From contig CADCXC010000011.1 in assembly GCA_902806595.1 (NCBI GenBank), positions 1,364,001 to 1,428,000 of the forward strand: DNA of 64,000 bases, given 5' to 3'. Both the position numbers and the translations under genes were made by a program. Source of the stretch: Pyrenopolyporus hunteri. Taxonomy: Eukaryota > Ascomycota > Sordariomycetes > Xylariales > Hypoxylaceae. Positions 34,127 through 44,923 of the stretch are shown here, piece by piece; position 1 is the stretch's first letter, and each line of letters opens with the position of its first letter. The notes below the pieces were generated by a model. That model was not told the DNA's origin and made no database searches. It saw nothing but the letters and a program-made list of their open reading frames with translations.

Positions 34127-36219
34127 TTAACCAATCTTCTTCTCATCTAAGTAAGGTTTAGACAGACCACGACGTGGCCTCGTACTAGCCGCGCTCGCAA
34201 CAGTATGTCGCGTCTTGGCCTTAGCCGTGCCGCGTGCGCAGACGTCTGCAGATTGAGCAGTACGGGCTCTAAGGCGCGTCATCGGTCCGCTCCCGTCAAC
34301 TAGTTCAATAGACTCGGCCGACGACTGACTAGGTTTCCGCTTCTTGCCCTGTATATTAGGCGAGGGTAGGCGACTGATATCGGAAACGATATGGCGGGCC
34401 GGACTAGTAGATATCCTAGAGTGATCACCGCTAGTAGAGCCTGATGCGGTGATGGAGGCTTCCGTAATGTCACTTGATAAGGGTGGTGCCTCTCCAGCTG
34501 ATGACAAGCTAAGCTGATCGTGCTCGATGCCTTCTTGTGTCTCAGGTGATCCTGACCGTGGACGGGCGTCAAGCTGCTTCGGCGAAGTTATTTCTTCGGT
34601 AATCGGTGTATTCGCAGCCTGCTCGCTTCGTGGTGCGGTTAGCCCCAACCTTTCCCTCCGCATCGCTCGCTCGATTATTTCATTAACGCTTGGAAGCGAG
34701 ATATTGCTGTCGGTGGGACTTTTGGTAGAGTCAGTTGGACTTTCGGTAGGGTTGGTAACGACACCCGGGGCTTTAGGCGTCACAGGAATGAGATTTCGTT
34801 TGGGAATATCGGCGTTAGGGCTACCCTAGTTCGATATTAGCAATGACTATGAAGATTTTAATTAAACTTACGTCTATATCATAAACTTTGAACTTTGGCG
34901 GTGGCGTGGAGTCCCGACGCGCTTTTACGGTCTTCTCTGATGGCGGGCTAGGTGGTTCTGAGGGTTGTTTTTGCTGCGGCTCTATTGGCGAGGCTGGATC
35001 ACGATCGGTCTGAGAGTTGGTGACTGTACTAGACGTAGAAGCCTGGCTTGACGGAAAGTTTTGACTAGGCGGGTGAACATGGTTTGACGGAAGGGGGTGG
35101 CTAGACGGGGGCGGAGCTGTCTGGCTTGAGGGGGGGGGTTGGCTGGACGGGGGGGCATCCCAGTTCCCCTCATCGGGGAACAAGTCTACGGACGCTCGAA
35201 GCGGCGCCCTAATCCTTTTCCGTGGAGCTGGGACCTCGTTCCTATACACAACCACATAAGCTTTATATGTTTCACTTTTAGTCATGTTCCCCACGAGATC
35301 CCAGGGCATACTGTCCCTGTTAAATAGGCCATCTACCGTCATCTTCTCATAGCCGGCGATACTTGTCACCTTTACCTTGGATGCTTGCGTTACTTTGACG
35401 TGTTGAACGAATTCTATGTGCCTGGCATGTTCACAGATTGTACGCTCGCTGGCCTTATACAGACCCAGAACGCCCCGTTCTAGCCAATGTTGCAACGTGA
35501 TCCCATTCGAATGTAGAGGGATCGGAACATCAGTCGTCCCTAACGTAAACGCTTGTTAGATAGCCCTAGGTTTCGTATCGGTCAAACTCACAGTTTCCCG
35601 TCGTTTCGGTCGGCACTAGTCTTTCTTCTGCCTCATCATCCCTATTGGCACATATATAAAAGTTGCAGATATACGTATGTACTCTGAGACGAGCCGTATT
35701 ATGAGTTCGGTTATAAGTCGACCGAACCTTCTGTGGTTTGATGTTCCTCTTTGCTGCGTTGAGTTCTGAGCCTATCTGAGTAGGAACCATCCCAAAGCCA
35801 TACCCGGTGGGCGGCCCATATCCTAGTTGCCTCCCTCCGACTGTGTTGATCCCCGGTTGCGAGCCTTGGGGCGGCGTGTCCAAGGATGGCTCACGCGATA
35901 GTAAAGTGCTCCGGCCGTGAAATGTGGCGTTCAAGTTACCAAGTTGCGTGGCGGGTAAACTGTCTTGTAAAGTGGAAGGTACTCCGCCAGGAGATACCGC
36001 AGCCGCACCGCTGGGTTGAATATTAGACGAGGCAGCTAGGTCTTCGCGCGGGGGTTGGTGATTATTCACAAAATTAGCAACTGAAGGATGATAAGGTTTA
36101 TGACAGAAATAACAGATCTTACGATCCGTCTCGGGACAAAATTTAAAAATTGTCTCATGTGTTACTGTATGGTCAGGACTGCTCTCGCAAGGCCCGAGGT
36201 ATGCAGCGTCTCCCGGCAT
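34127..36219 (-). CDS. Unrecognised 664-aa island protein with CxxCH motif and disordered tail
   Basis: Model complement(join(34127..34825,34872..35539,35592..36219)). Introns are 52 nt (GTGAGT...GTTAG) and 46 nt (GTAAGT...AACTAG), and both keep frame. The N-terminus has a possible zinc knuckle (CPETDRKICYFCHKPYHPS), followed by a low-complexity Pro/Gly/Ser region. A folded-looking segment spans the exon 1-2 junction (WTTDVPIPLHSNGITLQHWLERGVLGLYKASERTIC...AYVVVYRNEV). The remainder is Pro/Ser-rich, then basic (KKRKPS, RLRARTAQS, STRPRRGLSKPYLDEKK), which suggests a nuclear, DNA- or chromatin-associated protein. That is inference. I do not recognise the family. Confidence 0.65.
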
Positions 36220-37765
36220 CGTTAAAAGATAGACAATAGTGTATAATATAAGGTAATGATAGGGTAGGAACCAAAGTAAGTAAGAAGACGATCTTTTTTA
36301 GTGTCCAACTTGTTAAATTTATGGAGGGGATATCGAGGTTGTGGCCTTCCGGTGAATACATGAATAATATGACTAGTAATTGTAAAGGCTGAAACATACA
36401 TCCTGTTCTTTATGTGCATAGAATCGTTATTCCGCGCGCCTCCGTGGGCTAAATCAGGAAGTAATTCGCGTCAGTTGGTTGGTTCTGCATTAGAGCTCAC
36501 CGGTCCCGGCTGTAACACCGGAGCAGAAACGCACCGCAAGGACTCTACATTAGAAACGACGAATAAATCTTTACGAGAAAGATGCATAAGCCTACCGGGT
36601 GTTCAACGATCCAATCATACTTAAGTATGTCTTAACATCGTGGCCGGACGCGAGCTCACCCGGAGGAGCTAGCGGGAAGGATTAGAATATCATCATGTAT
36701 GTCAATAGGTTAGCTCTGCAGGATATAACAGTGTAGACTAGGCGTAGCCCTGTAATCTAAAAGGGGTTTAGGTTTTCCTCTCTACCATAGCGTTAAATAT
36801 GCAACTAACTAATTAGGTATGTTTGAATATAATAATAAGGCTATGACAATAAAATCGTAAAGCTATCTATAAATAGATGCGCCTTAATACATATACGTAT
36901 AATGAATGAAGGATACGTAAGCTTTATTTGTGGCTGTATTGGTAGTGTTTATGTAGTTCAGAAAGGAGGTCCGAAAATCTGCATGTCATCACTTACACAG
37001 CCCTATCTAGGTATATACCGGACCCTATGCAGTTACTTCTCCACTGCGGCGTCGTCCATGAAAGCGGTTATAGATTAACGAGATACTCCGATAGGTCAAT
37101 GTAACAGTCGATCTACCATGCCGAGACTAGGTTAATAAAACTTCATACACTACGCCCCTCATACATCAAGTACATATTGTAAAAAACCCTCACGAAAAGG
37201 TAATATTTCATAAAGATTGTTATAAGATCGCTTACATTAAATGTATTTTTAATGGACATATAAACCGACATACATTGTCTCAGGCGACCGTTAACGGACA
37301 TTCATTACCGGCCGCCTTAAAGGGCCTTGCGTGTTTTTGAGACCGGGGAACTTTTCTCACGCGCCTCGGTAGGCGTTTCTTTTTCGATAGCGTCGAAAGG
37401 CGTTATGCGTTCTGGCTTTAGCCTCGGGTTTCTCATTAGAATGATGGCGGTTCGGAAGTGGATACGTCTTATTGAGGCCGGCCTGTTGTCATAGCCAGGC
37501 CAGAATTTAGGGCCCTACCATACCGCATGTATGCGGGGGGTTTCAATTTTGAGGAAAAGTCAATTCTATGTAGTAACGAGCGGCAAATGCTTCATACACA
37601 CCCCGTAAAATCTATATCATATCTAATATAGGTAATAATAATTATGTTGACTAAGCAAATCGACATTAGCAATGCGAAAACCCGTATTTCATGAATTCTG
37701 ACATACCTACTCATTTATGAGGCTATTCACATTCTAGTATGATGTTAAAATCGTTCTAAACCATC
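36220..37765. other. AT-rich spacer upstream of the integrase
   Basis: 1.5 kb without a recognised gene. At about 37330-37440 there is a more GC-rich patch with GGCGTTTC...TCGAAAGGCGTT inverted-repeat character. No terminal repeats specific to the integrase gene were found here. Confidence 0.45.
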
Positions 37766-39625
37766 ATGCGCCAATCTGGAACCCAAATAACTGCTCAAAA
37801 AGACCAAATCATTCGATGGTATCTGGTGGATAGGAATTCCCAAGACGAAATATTACAGAGGCTTCGAGAGGAATATAACATCATCACTAGCCGGCGGTCT
37901 CTTCAGCGATACCTCAATAAATGGGACATCTATAAAAATGAATTAAATATAGATAACGTTGAAGGAGGAATTCTTGAACTTTTTGATATCGGGCTTTCAT
38001 ATACCCAAATTATTGATCATTTGAAACTTGAAAGGCCTGAGATCAATTTATCTTTACGGTCCTTACAACGCAAACTACGACAATGGGGAAAATGCCGGTA
38101 TGACCCGGTGTTCTATACCGAGGAACTCGTCCAGTTTATACGCTATTTCTTCTACGAAGAAAACCTTCGCGATGATGAAATCTTACTTCGACTCGGCCAG
38201 TGGGACCTTGATATCAATAAGGCGCTTCTTATTCGTATCAGGATCGAAAACAACATGAAGAGAAAAACCAATGACCCAGCCGAACGGGCACACAATATAC
38301 TCAAAGTGCACGAGTTTTTTGAGAGCTATAGACAGGTTTCAGACGCCTTCGGGGACTTAGGAAGGGACAATATCCTCGGACGCGTCCGTCGGAACATTCA
38401 ACTCCCAGCTACGAGAGATATGGTCTATGCTGTATATCGACAATTTTACCCGGAAGCTGTACGGCAACGAGCCAACGATAGGCCAAACGTAAGGCGAAGA
38501 ACGCGTAGGAAGTTCACAGTCCCGGGACCTAATTATATTTGGTCTATGGATGGGTACCATAAGCTAGACTTCGCCGGGTTCGAGATCTACGCGTGTATTG
38601 ACGCGTATTCCCGCAAGATACTATGGATTAATGTGAGCAGGTACAACCTTCGGCCTTCAAATATATTGAACCAATTCCTTCTTACTATTCTCGAGTTGGG
38701 AATCCGGCCATGGTACACGCGGACGGATCATGGGATCGAGACCCCCCTCATGGCTTGGGCGCAGTTTCAATTAGCCATGGCTCAGAAACCGTCGATAGTT
38801 GTGCAGAATCCGGACGGGACTGAGAGGATTGAGACACAGGGTTATCGGATCTCGGACTCACATAAATGGGGAACGAGTAGGCAAAATCGGAAAATCGAAC
38901 AATGGTGGTTGCAGTTATTGATTAACGTGACCTCGCGTTGGATTGTACGTATTAAAAAATGCAATCATCTTTGTTTCTTCTTTCTTTTCCATAACTAACA
39001 GTCCTAGGATTATTTCGGCGAGCTTTGTGAAGCCCAATTATTCGACAAGGGGAACCTAGCTGACCAAGTCGCGTTATATGCCATATATGGAAATATGATA
39101 AGACAGGAAGTTGCCGACTTCGTACATCAATGGAATAATCACCGTATCAAGTTTCAGCCAGACAAAAACCATGTTGTCACCGGTCATGTGAATATGATGT
39201 GGTTAAATTTGGGAGAAACTGGTGTAAGGAATTACGCTGTGGATTTAAAGCACGACCCCAGATTAATACAGCTGGCACAGAGGATGAGAGAACCATTAAC
39301 CGAGCACGATTTCAACGGTTTCTTAGCACTAGAAACGCAGCGGCTATGTGATGAATGGCTCATAGCTCATCCGTTAGGGCCTATTAGCGATGCAGCGCAT
39401 CCCCATATGCAAAACTATATGGCCCTAAAGGAGTACCTCGAACAACATGTAATTGAGAGTCGAGAACCAAGGTTGGAATTCAATGAAATCCCAGATGGCG
39501 GGTCTTTATGGTATGAGCAACAGTTGGAGTTGTATAGAGAGGATATAAGCATCGCTCAAACGGACGTGCTTAGGAACGGGGATATGGACGCAACATGGTT
39601 CAATATGAATGTTCATAGGGTTTAG
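37766..39625 (+). CDS. D,D,E integrase-core transposase (likely mobiliser of the island)
   Basis: Model join(37766..38944,39008..39625), 598 aa. The 63-nt intron (GTACGT...TCCTAG) joins TSRWI to DYFGELCEAQ; the earlier CAG acceptor would give an immediate stop. The N-terminal ~120 residues contain two HTH-like repeats (RRSLQRYLNKWDIY; LRSLQRKLRQWGKC). The catalytic core reads WSMDGYHKLDF (D262), YTRTDHGIE (D321) and QNRKIEQWW (E378), with the GIDxYSR-like ACIDAYSRKILW in between. The C-terminal FVHQWNNHRI segment is also typical of the fungal/animal integrase-core (rva_4-type) family. All three acidic residues are present and the frame is unbroken, so it may be functional. It is the only transposase in the island. 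Confidence 0.85.
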
Positions 39626-40920
39626 TAGAAAGTGTATTAGCCAACATTTGATTGTTTTGAAGCGAATTACATAGGAACAGCCTGGGAGACTTTTCCCACG
39701 AGGGGCACAATTACCCCGCACCAGGGGGGTATAGAAGGTAAAAAAACAAAGTCCCATCTAAAAGATACGAAAGTATAATATTCGTATAATCGTACACATC
39801 GGGGTAGGCACGGTAGCGAGATTAGTAGGAATTGTAGATATTATAGGGTCATGATAGAGGATCGTAGGAAGCGTCGTAGGAGGGGTCGTAGGAGGGGTCG
39901 TGGGGTGAGGTCGCGATATTAAATCGCAAGAGGGACCGTAGGAGGAAATCGTAGTTGTTCTATTATAGATATATGTTAGGTACCTTGATCAGCAATTAGC
40001 ATGTATACTCAGGCCAAAGGCCAGGGGTAGTTAGATAGTTCGTATAAAAATGTAGTTACTTCCCTTACTATATAGTTGACTTTATCACAGTAGTAAGAAA
40101 TATAATAGGGGATTCTAGTAGGAGGTTGTATTGTACTTCGTTAAAATTACAGTTAAAGGTGTTTCGATAAAAGCGCGTTGTTTGGCATTTTATGTAAGCT
40201 TACGATAAGAAAATTAAAGCCAATGATAACCTGGCCCTATCCTTATCAATTAGGTACATATTAATCCAATACTTGATCAAATGCTTCTCGTGTAGTGGTT
40301 ATCAATGCCCTGTGAACATATGTGCATTTGCGCACATGAAAAGTCGTTTAGTATGCGCAAATGCGCACGCACACATCATTCTGAAGATTTAAACAGAAAG
40401 TTTAGTAACCGCTTTACTACTTCAATTATAGTTTTATATACCTACCTTAGGTACTTAGGTATATATAAAGCGAAGCAGCGAAGTCGTACTTAAGCTCGCT
40501 GTCGATTACCCGGCTTTACCTGAGGAAACCTCGGGATATGTCTTAATTTTTTTTCCAAGTAAAAAAGAATTTAATTACGTAAAAATTCACGAGCCACATT
40601 TCCCACGCCACATGAGCCACACGCCACGCCAACGGGCCACGCGCACGCCACGCTAAACGGCCCGTGCTACGCGTTTACCTAATCAATTAAGCCGCTCTAT
40701 TAAGCGCCATACTACCACACTTGAAGTTATTCGCATTCTGATGGGCGATTCTATTAATTGAATTGATTTAATTGAATGAATCGAATTAAATGAATCTATA
40801 CGAAAGATTCGAATTGTATAGATCTAATTATATAGATTTAATTTTAATTCAACGTATAATTTTATTTAAAAGATTCGAATCGAATGAATTTAATTATATA
40901 CATTTAATTATATAAATTTG
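39626..40920. other. Spacer downstream of the integrase
   Basis: No gene recognised. A degenerate GTCGTAGGAGGG repeat lies at about 39860-39955. GCACATGAAAAG and GCGCAAATGCGCACGCACAC alternations lie near 40325-40375. Stacked (AC)CACGCCA repeats lie at about 40590-40660. An ATT/GAATTGAATT-rich low-complexity tract runs 40740-40920. Confidence 0.5.
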
Positions 40921-41188
40921 TGTTGGGCGGATAAGGGGTCGTCAATTAGTGACCGGGAGGTTATCATGCGATCGCATAATAGGAAGTACGAAAATAAGTA
41001 GAATCAATTGAGCTATATGTGTGTAGAAGCTATGAATGGGCTAGCTTCGTACTGATCGGTATTTATACTACCTTTGGGAGTTTGTGCCCTAGGTGCCCGT
41101 TGCGTGGGGCGACGAGGCACCTAATGAGGGCATATCCACCGTTGCTGTCGCTACGATGTATACCTTAGTACGAAGCTACATTGTTATA
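40921..41188 (+). mobile_element. 267-bp TG...CA repeat, copy D
   Basis: TGTTGGG...GTTATA (the GCTACA end changed by two C-to-T transitions). The flanks ATTTG and ATTTA differ by one transition. It is inserted in an ATTTAATTATATA low-complexity tract. Confidence 0.87.
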
Positions 41189-41289
41189 ATTTAATTATAT
41201 AGATCTAATTCTAATTCGACGTATCCTTCGTGGCACCTTTCGAAGAATCTTTCGAATTATATATTTAGAACTAAGTATAAAAAAGTCAT

Positions 41290-41747
41290 ACGGGTAGACT
41301 CTCGCGACGGCTTTTTCGAAAGGTGGTATGGGGTGGTATGGGGTAGATTCTCGCGACGGTTCTTTCAAAGATAATATAGGGTGGACTCTCGCGACGGCTC
41401 TTTCGAAAGGTGGTATGGGGTGGTATGGGGTGGACTCTCGCGACGGTTCTTTTAAAGGTGGTATGGGGTGGACTCTCGCGACGGCTCTTTCGAAAGGTGG
41501 TATAGGGTGGTATAGGGTAGACTCTCGCGACGGTTCTTTCAAAGGTGGTATGGGGTGGACTCTCGCGACGGCTCTTTCGAAAGGTGGTATGGGGTGGTAT
41601 AGGGTGGACTCTCGCAACGGCTTTTTCAAAGGTGGTATAAGGTAGGCTCTCGCGACGGCTCTTTCGAAAGGTGGTATGGGGTGGTATAGGGTGGACTCTC
41701 GCGACGGCTTTTTCAAAGGTGGTATAGGGTGGGCTTTTATAAAAGCT
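41290..41747. repeat. Minisatellite with strictly alternating 49- and 38-bp units
   Basis: The TCTCGCGACGG core recurs at 41302, 41351, 41389, 41438, 41476, 41525, 41563, 41612, 41650 and 41699. Successive spacings are exactly 49, 38, 49, 38, 49, 38, 49, 38 and 49. The long unit carries an extra GGGGTGGTATG. The higher-order unit is 87 bp (29 codons), so open frames run through it on both strands, but I see no sign that it is coding. Confidence 0.92.
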
Positions 41748-42043
41748 AAGGGATGCCACGAAAGCTGTATTAGAAATTATATAACTATAGAAATAGTCGT
41801 AAAATTCGTAGAAAACCGAGGTTCGAAAAGCCGCGATTTTACATAAGCAAGTAAGCAGCGAAACCGCCCCTCGACTTACTAACGGCTGTCTAATAAAGCG
41901 AGAATTCGTTCAATTATTCGGATGTGTAATTACATAATCTACATTTGAGGCTCAACCCCACTATTCGGCCGACGTCTACCATTTTAATTAGGTAAGTAGG
42001 TATTTCATTCATTTCTTTTTGTCTACCATCTCGTCATTTGAAG
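41748..42043. other. Spacer and promoter of the first HNH gene
   Basis: No gene. It ends in a pyrimidine-rich leader before ATG 42044. Confidence 0.5.
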
Positions 42044-43483
42044 ATGGAGTTTCAAGCTCCGCTGCCTCCCGCGGTTGAACCGCTCGTGCGGCCTCATACT
42101 ATTAATACCGGATCGACTAGACCTCCCTTGTCATACGTCTCTATTTACCATCCCGGATATTCCAACGCGTATCAGCCTCTTTTGAAGTTTCCTGCGCTAG
42201 ATATTGATGGCGTCGATTACGATTTAGCGTACTATGCTTGCTGTATAATGATCGGTAATGCCTGGACTATCGAAGACGACGCGAATCGTCCTTATCTTAG
42301 TACATCCAGTAAGATAGGCGGCTTGCGGCTTACCCGACCTAACAATGGTATTTTACCTAATGGGAAATACTGGCTCCACGTTCCTCAACCTTTCGGCGAT
42401 TCTACAGGTATGTTGTAATTTATCAATGTTATCCTTGTTGTTATTATTATATATTAATTACCGGATATAGGTCCTTATCCGATCACCCCGAGCTTCGACC
42501 ATTGGATATTCCCCCACAACAACTTACCTCTACCTTGGCAAAACCTCGATATCTTGCCTGTTCCCGATTATAAAGCTCAATATTTAGGGACGAAAGGACG
42601 GGAAAATACGGTGAACCGCGACGAATGCTGCCGAGTCACGCAAGCTTTTTGCGGCTGCGAACAAGCTCATCTCGTTCCTAGGAAGCAGGAACCTTGGTTC
42701 GACTATAATGGGATGGATACTTACGGTCAAGCAACGGTGCCTCCTATACAAGATATTAACAATACTATCCTCCTTCGTGCTGATGTCCACAGTATGCTCG
42801 ACGCGAAGGAGCTTGTGTTGGTTCCCAAGTTGAAAGATGGCGGTTACGTACTGGTACTCCATGTACTCCATGCGCCGCGATCATTACACGAACAGAGAAC
42901 CCTATTTCATAATAGGGAAATCTACCAAATTTACGGTGTCAGTCCTGAATATTTGTTTGCCCGGTTTGCATGGACTATCTTTAGTAGTAAGGTCACGCGA
43001 CTTTTCGAATCTTCGAAGGCGAAACGATTCGTACTCCTCGTTCCCCAAGATGCCAACAGTGGCGACAATCCAACTATGAAGACTATGGTTGTATCCTCTG
43101 TTGCGGATATCCCCCGATTCCCTGGGGACGAACCTTCTACCTCTAGGAAACGTTCTCGTTCCCAGGCTAACGACCGCGACCGCGACAGCGATGGCGACTC
43201 TAACGACGTCGAGAATAGGCTTTATTGGCATTATTCTGTTGATGAAGGGACCATGGTCCGTTGGAGTGATGAAGATTATGGCCCTTCATCTAGCGATAAT
43301 GGTAGTGATAGCGAGTCCGAAAGGGGTCGTTCCGCGGCTAGGAGTAAGGTGCCCCGGTTGTCTAAGTCGGTTAGTAGTGCCATAAACAGTGGTAGTGACA
43401 TGGATAATGAAGGTGGTGACGCCAATTTGGAAGTTTATGATGTCGGTTTGAAACAAGCCATTCCTTTTAAGTATGTGGGATAA
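42044..43483 (+). CDS. HNH-nuclease-domain protein (island paralogue 1)
   Basis: Model join(42044..42407,42471..43483), 458 aa. Start is ATG 42044 (MEFQAPLPP); an upstream TTG was ignored. The 63-nt intron is GTATGT...GATATAG. The fungal HNH (HNH_2-type) core reads CCRVTQAF...AHLVPRKQEPWFDYNGM, then NTILLRADVHSMLDAKELVLVPK, followed by the family's LFARFAWTIF segment. The C-terminal ~150 residues are Ser/Asp/Arg-rich and disordered (SRKRSRSQANDRDRDSDGD). Family knowledge: such domains are predicted metal-dependent nucleases common in fungal accessory DNA; biological roles are mostly unknown. A homologue faces it at 46.3-48.5 kb with an intron at the equivalent place. Repeat copy E begins 138 bp after the stop. 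Confidence 0.82.
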
Positions 43484-43620
43484 TATCAGGTCATCGGTAC
43501 GGTATAGGTGATATAAATGGTAGGTATAGGTACGTAGGTAGACAATAATATATATGGTAAAAATGGGTACGGTGACGGCAATAGTATGGTGATAATAATG
43601 ATGACGACGGTAATTATAAC

Positions 43621-43887
43621 TGTTGGGCGGACAAGGGGTCGTCAATAAGTGACCGGGAGGTTATCATGCGATCGCATAATAAGAAGTACGAAATAAGGTG
43701 AATCAATTGAGCTATGTATGTCTAGAAGTTATGGATGGGCTAACTTCGTACTGATCGGTATTTATACTCGCTCTGGGAGTGTGTGCCCTAGGTCCTCGTT
43801 GCGTAGGGCGACGAGGCACCTGATGAGGGCATATCCACTGTTACTGTCGCTACGGTAGATACCTCAATACAAAGTTACATTGCTACA
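43621..43887 (+). mobile_element. 267-bp TG...CA repeat, copy E
   Basis: TGTTGGG...GCTACA with an exact ATAAC duplication (43616-43620 and 43888-43892). Confidence 0.92.
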
Positions 43888-44402
43888 ATAACCTTAATAT
43901 TCTATGTTTATATTAATCTCTAAATCGTCGTCCGTATCGTCGTTTATATTGCCGTTTATATTATCATTTCCGATATTTACCTCAATATACGGACATGTCT
44001 TATGTGAGGCTACTTAAGTCACGTGGCGGCGCGACAAACCCCCGCGGAATACCCCACTTCAATTTTATCAGCCTCGCGATGCTACGAGGCGGAATCCAAG
44101 CACTGGGAACTGGTTGTATTAATTTTATAGAAGATTAAAAAGGAAGGAATTAAAAGGTAGCTCGAAAACTTACGGTTTAATGTATATATAACGCGGCGAG
44201 CCACCCCGTATTTTACTATTTTATAGAGTTAAAATATAACGAGGTTAATAAACTCGATAAAGTTTAACACGACGCGTAATATTAAAGATTAGGGACCGAA
44301 TCTTATTGATGTTATATATATATATAAAAAAAAAAGAGAAAATCAAACCGCGGTTTTATACATAGGCTTCGGCGGCGCACCCGGCCGGAGCTTTAGTGCC
44401 GG

Positions 44403-44923
44403 TGTAGCAATGTAGCTTAGTACTGAGGTATCCATCGTAGCGACAGCAACGGTGGATATGCCCTCATCAGGTGCCTCGTCGCCTCACGCGACGGGGACCT
44501 AGGGTACAAGCTCCTGAAAGGAGTATAAATACCGATCAGTACGAAGCTAGCCCATCCATAGCTTTTATACACATATAACTCAATTGATTCTTCTTATTTT
44601 CGTACTTCCTATTATACGATCGCATGATAACCTCCCGGTCACTAATTGACGACCCCTTGTCCACCCAACACTGATCTGCGATCGCATGATAACCTTTCGG
44701 TCACTAATTGACGACCTGTCACGGTTCGGTGCGGTGGGCCCAGCCCTGCTGGGCAACCGGCACCGAGCCTCCGGCCGGATGCGCCGCCGGAGCCTAGATA
44801 CAAAACCGCGGTTCTTCGAACCGCGATTTAGTTTTCTCTCTTTTCTTCTTCATAGCATCAACGAGATTCTGTTCCTAGTCCTTGATACCCCGCGCCGTGC
44901 CACGACCCCTTATCCACCCAACA
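44403..44923 (-). mobile_element. 267-bp repeat copies F (complete) and G (partial), minus strand
   Basis: Copy F occupies 44403-44670 in full. After CTGATC, a second copy's 5' part (GCGATCGCA palindrome through CCCAACA) occupies 44677-44716 and 44902-44923, split by the inner element. The pair together is flanked by GCCGG and ATCGG, a likely 5-bp duplication with two transitions. This suggests one insertion that later became a partial tandem. Confidence 0.8.
44717..44901 (+). mobile_element. Inner 185-bp element inserted into repeat copy G
   Basis: It begins TGTCACGGTTCGGTGCGG and ends CCGCGCCGTGCC, flanked by an exact 6-bp duplication ACGACC (44711-44716 and 44902-44907). The ends are imperfect inverted repeats (TGTCACGG against GGCACGG). 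It is GC-rich and shows none of the decay of the outer copy, so it is the youngest layer. No coding capacity: a MITE-like element. Confidence 0.85.

Noticed and set aside
41195..41759. Long overlapping ORFs across the 49/38-bp minisatellite
   Set aside because: They arise because the 87-bp dimer is a multiple of three; there is no start context, no domain, and open frames appear on both strands.
43815..43850. CTGATGAG in the 267-bp repeat, as in the hammerhead ribozyme core
   Set aside because: The second conserved stretch (GAAA after stem II) and a stem II joining the two are absent; GGGCAT after the motif pairs better with GTGCCC upstream.
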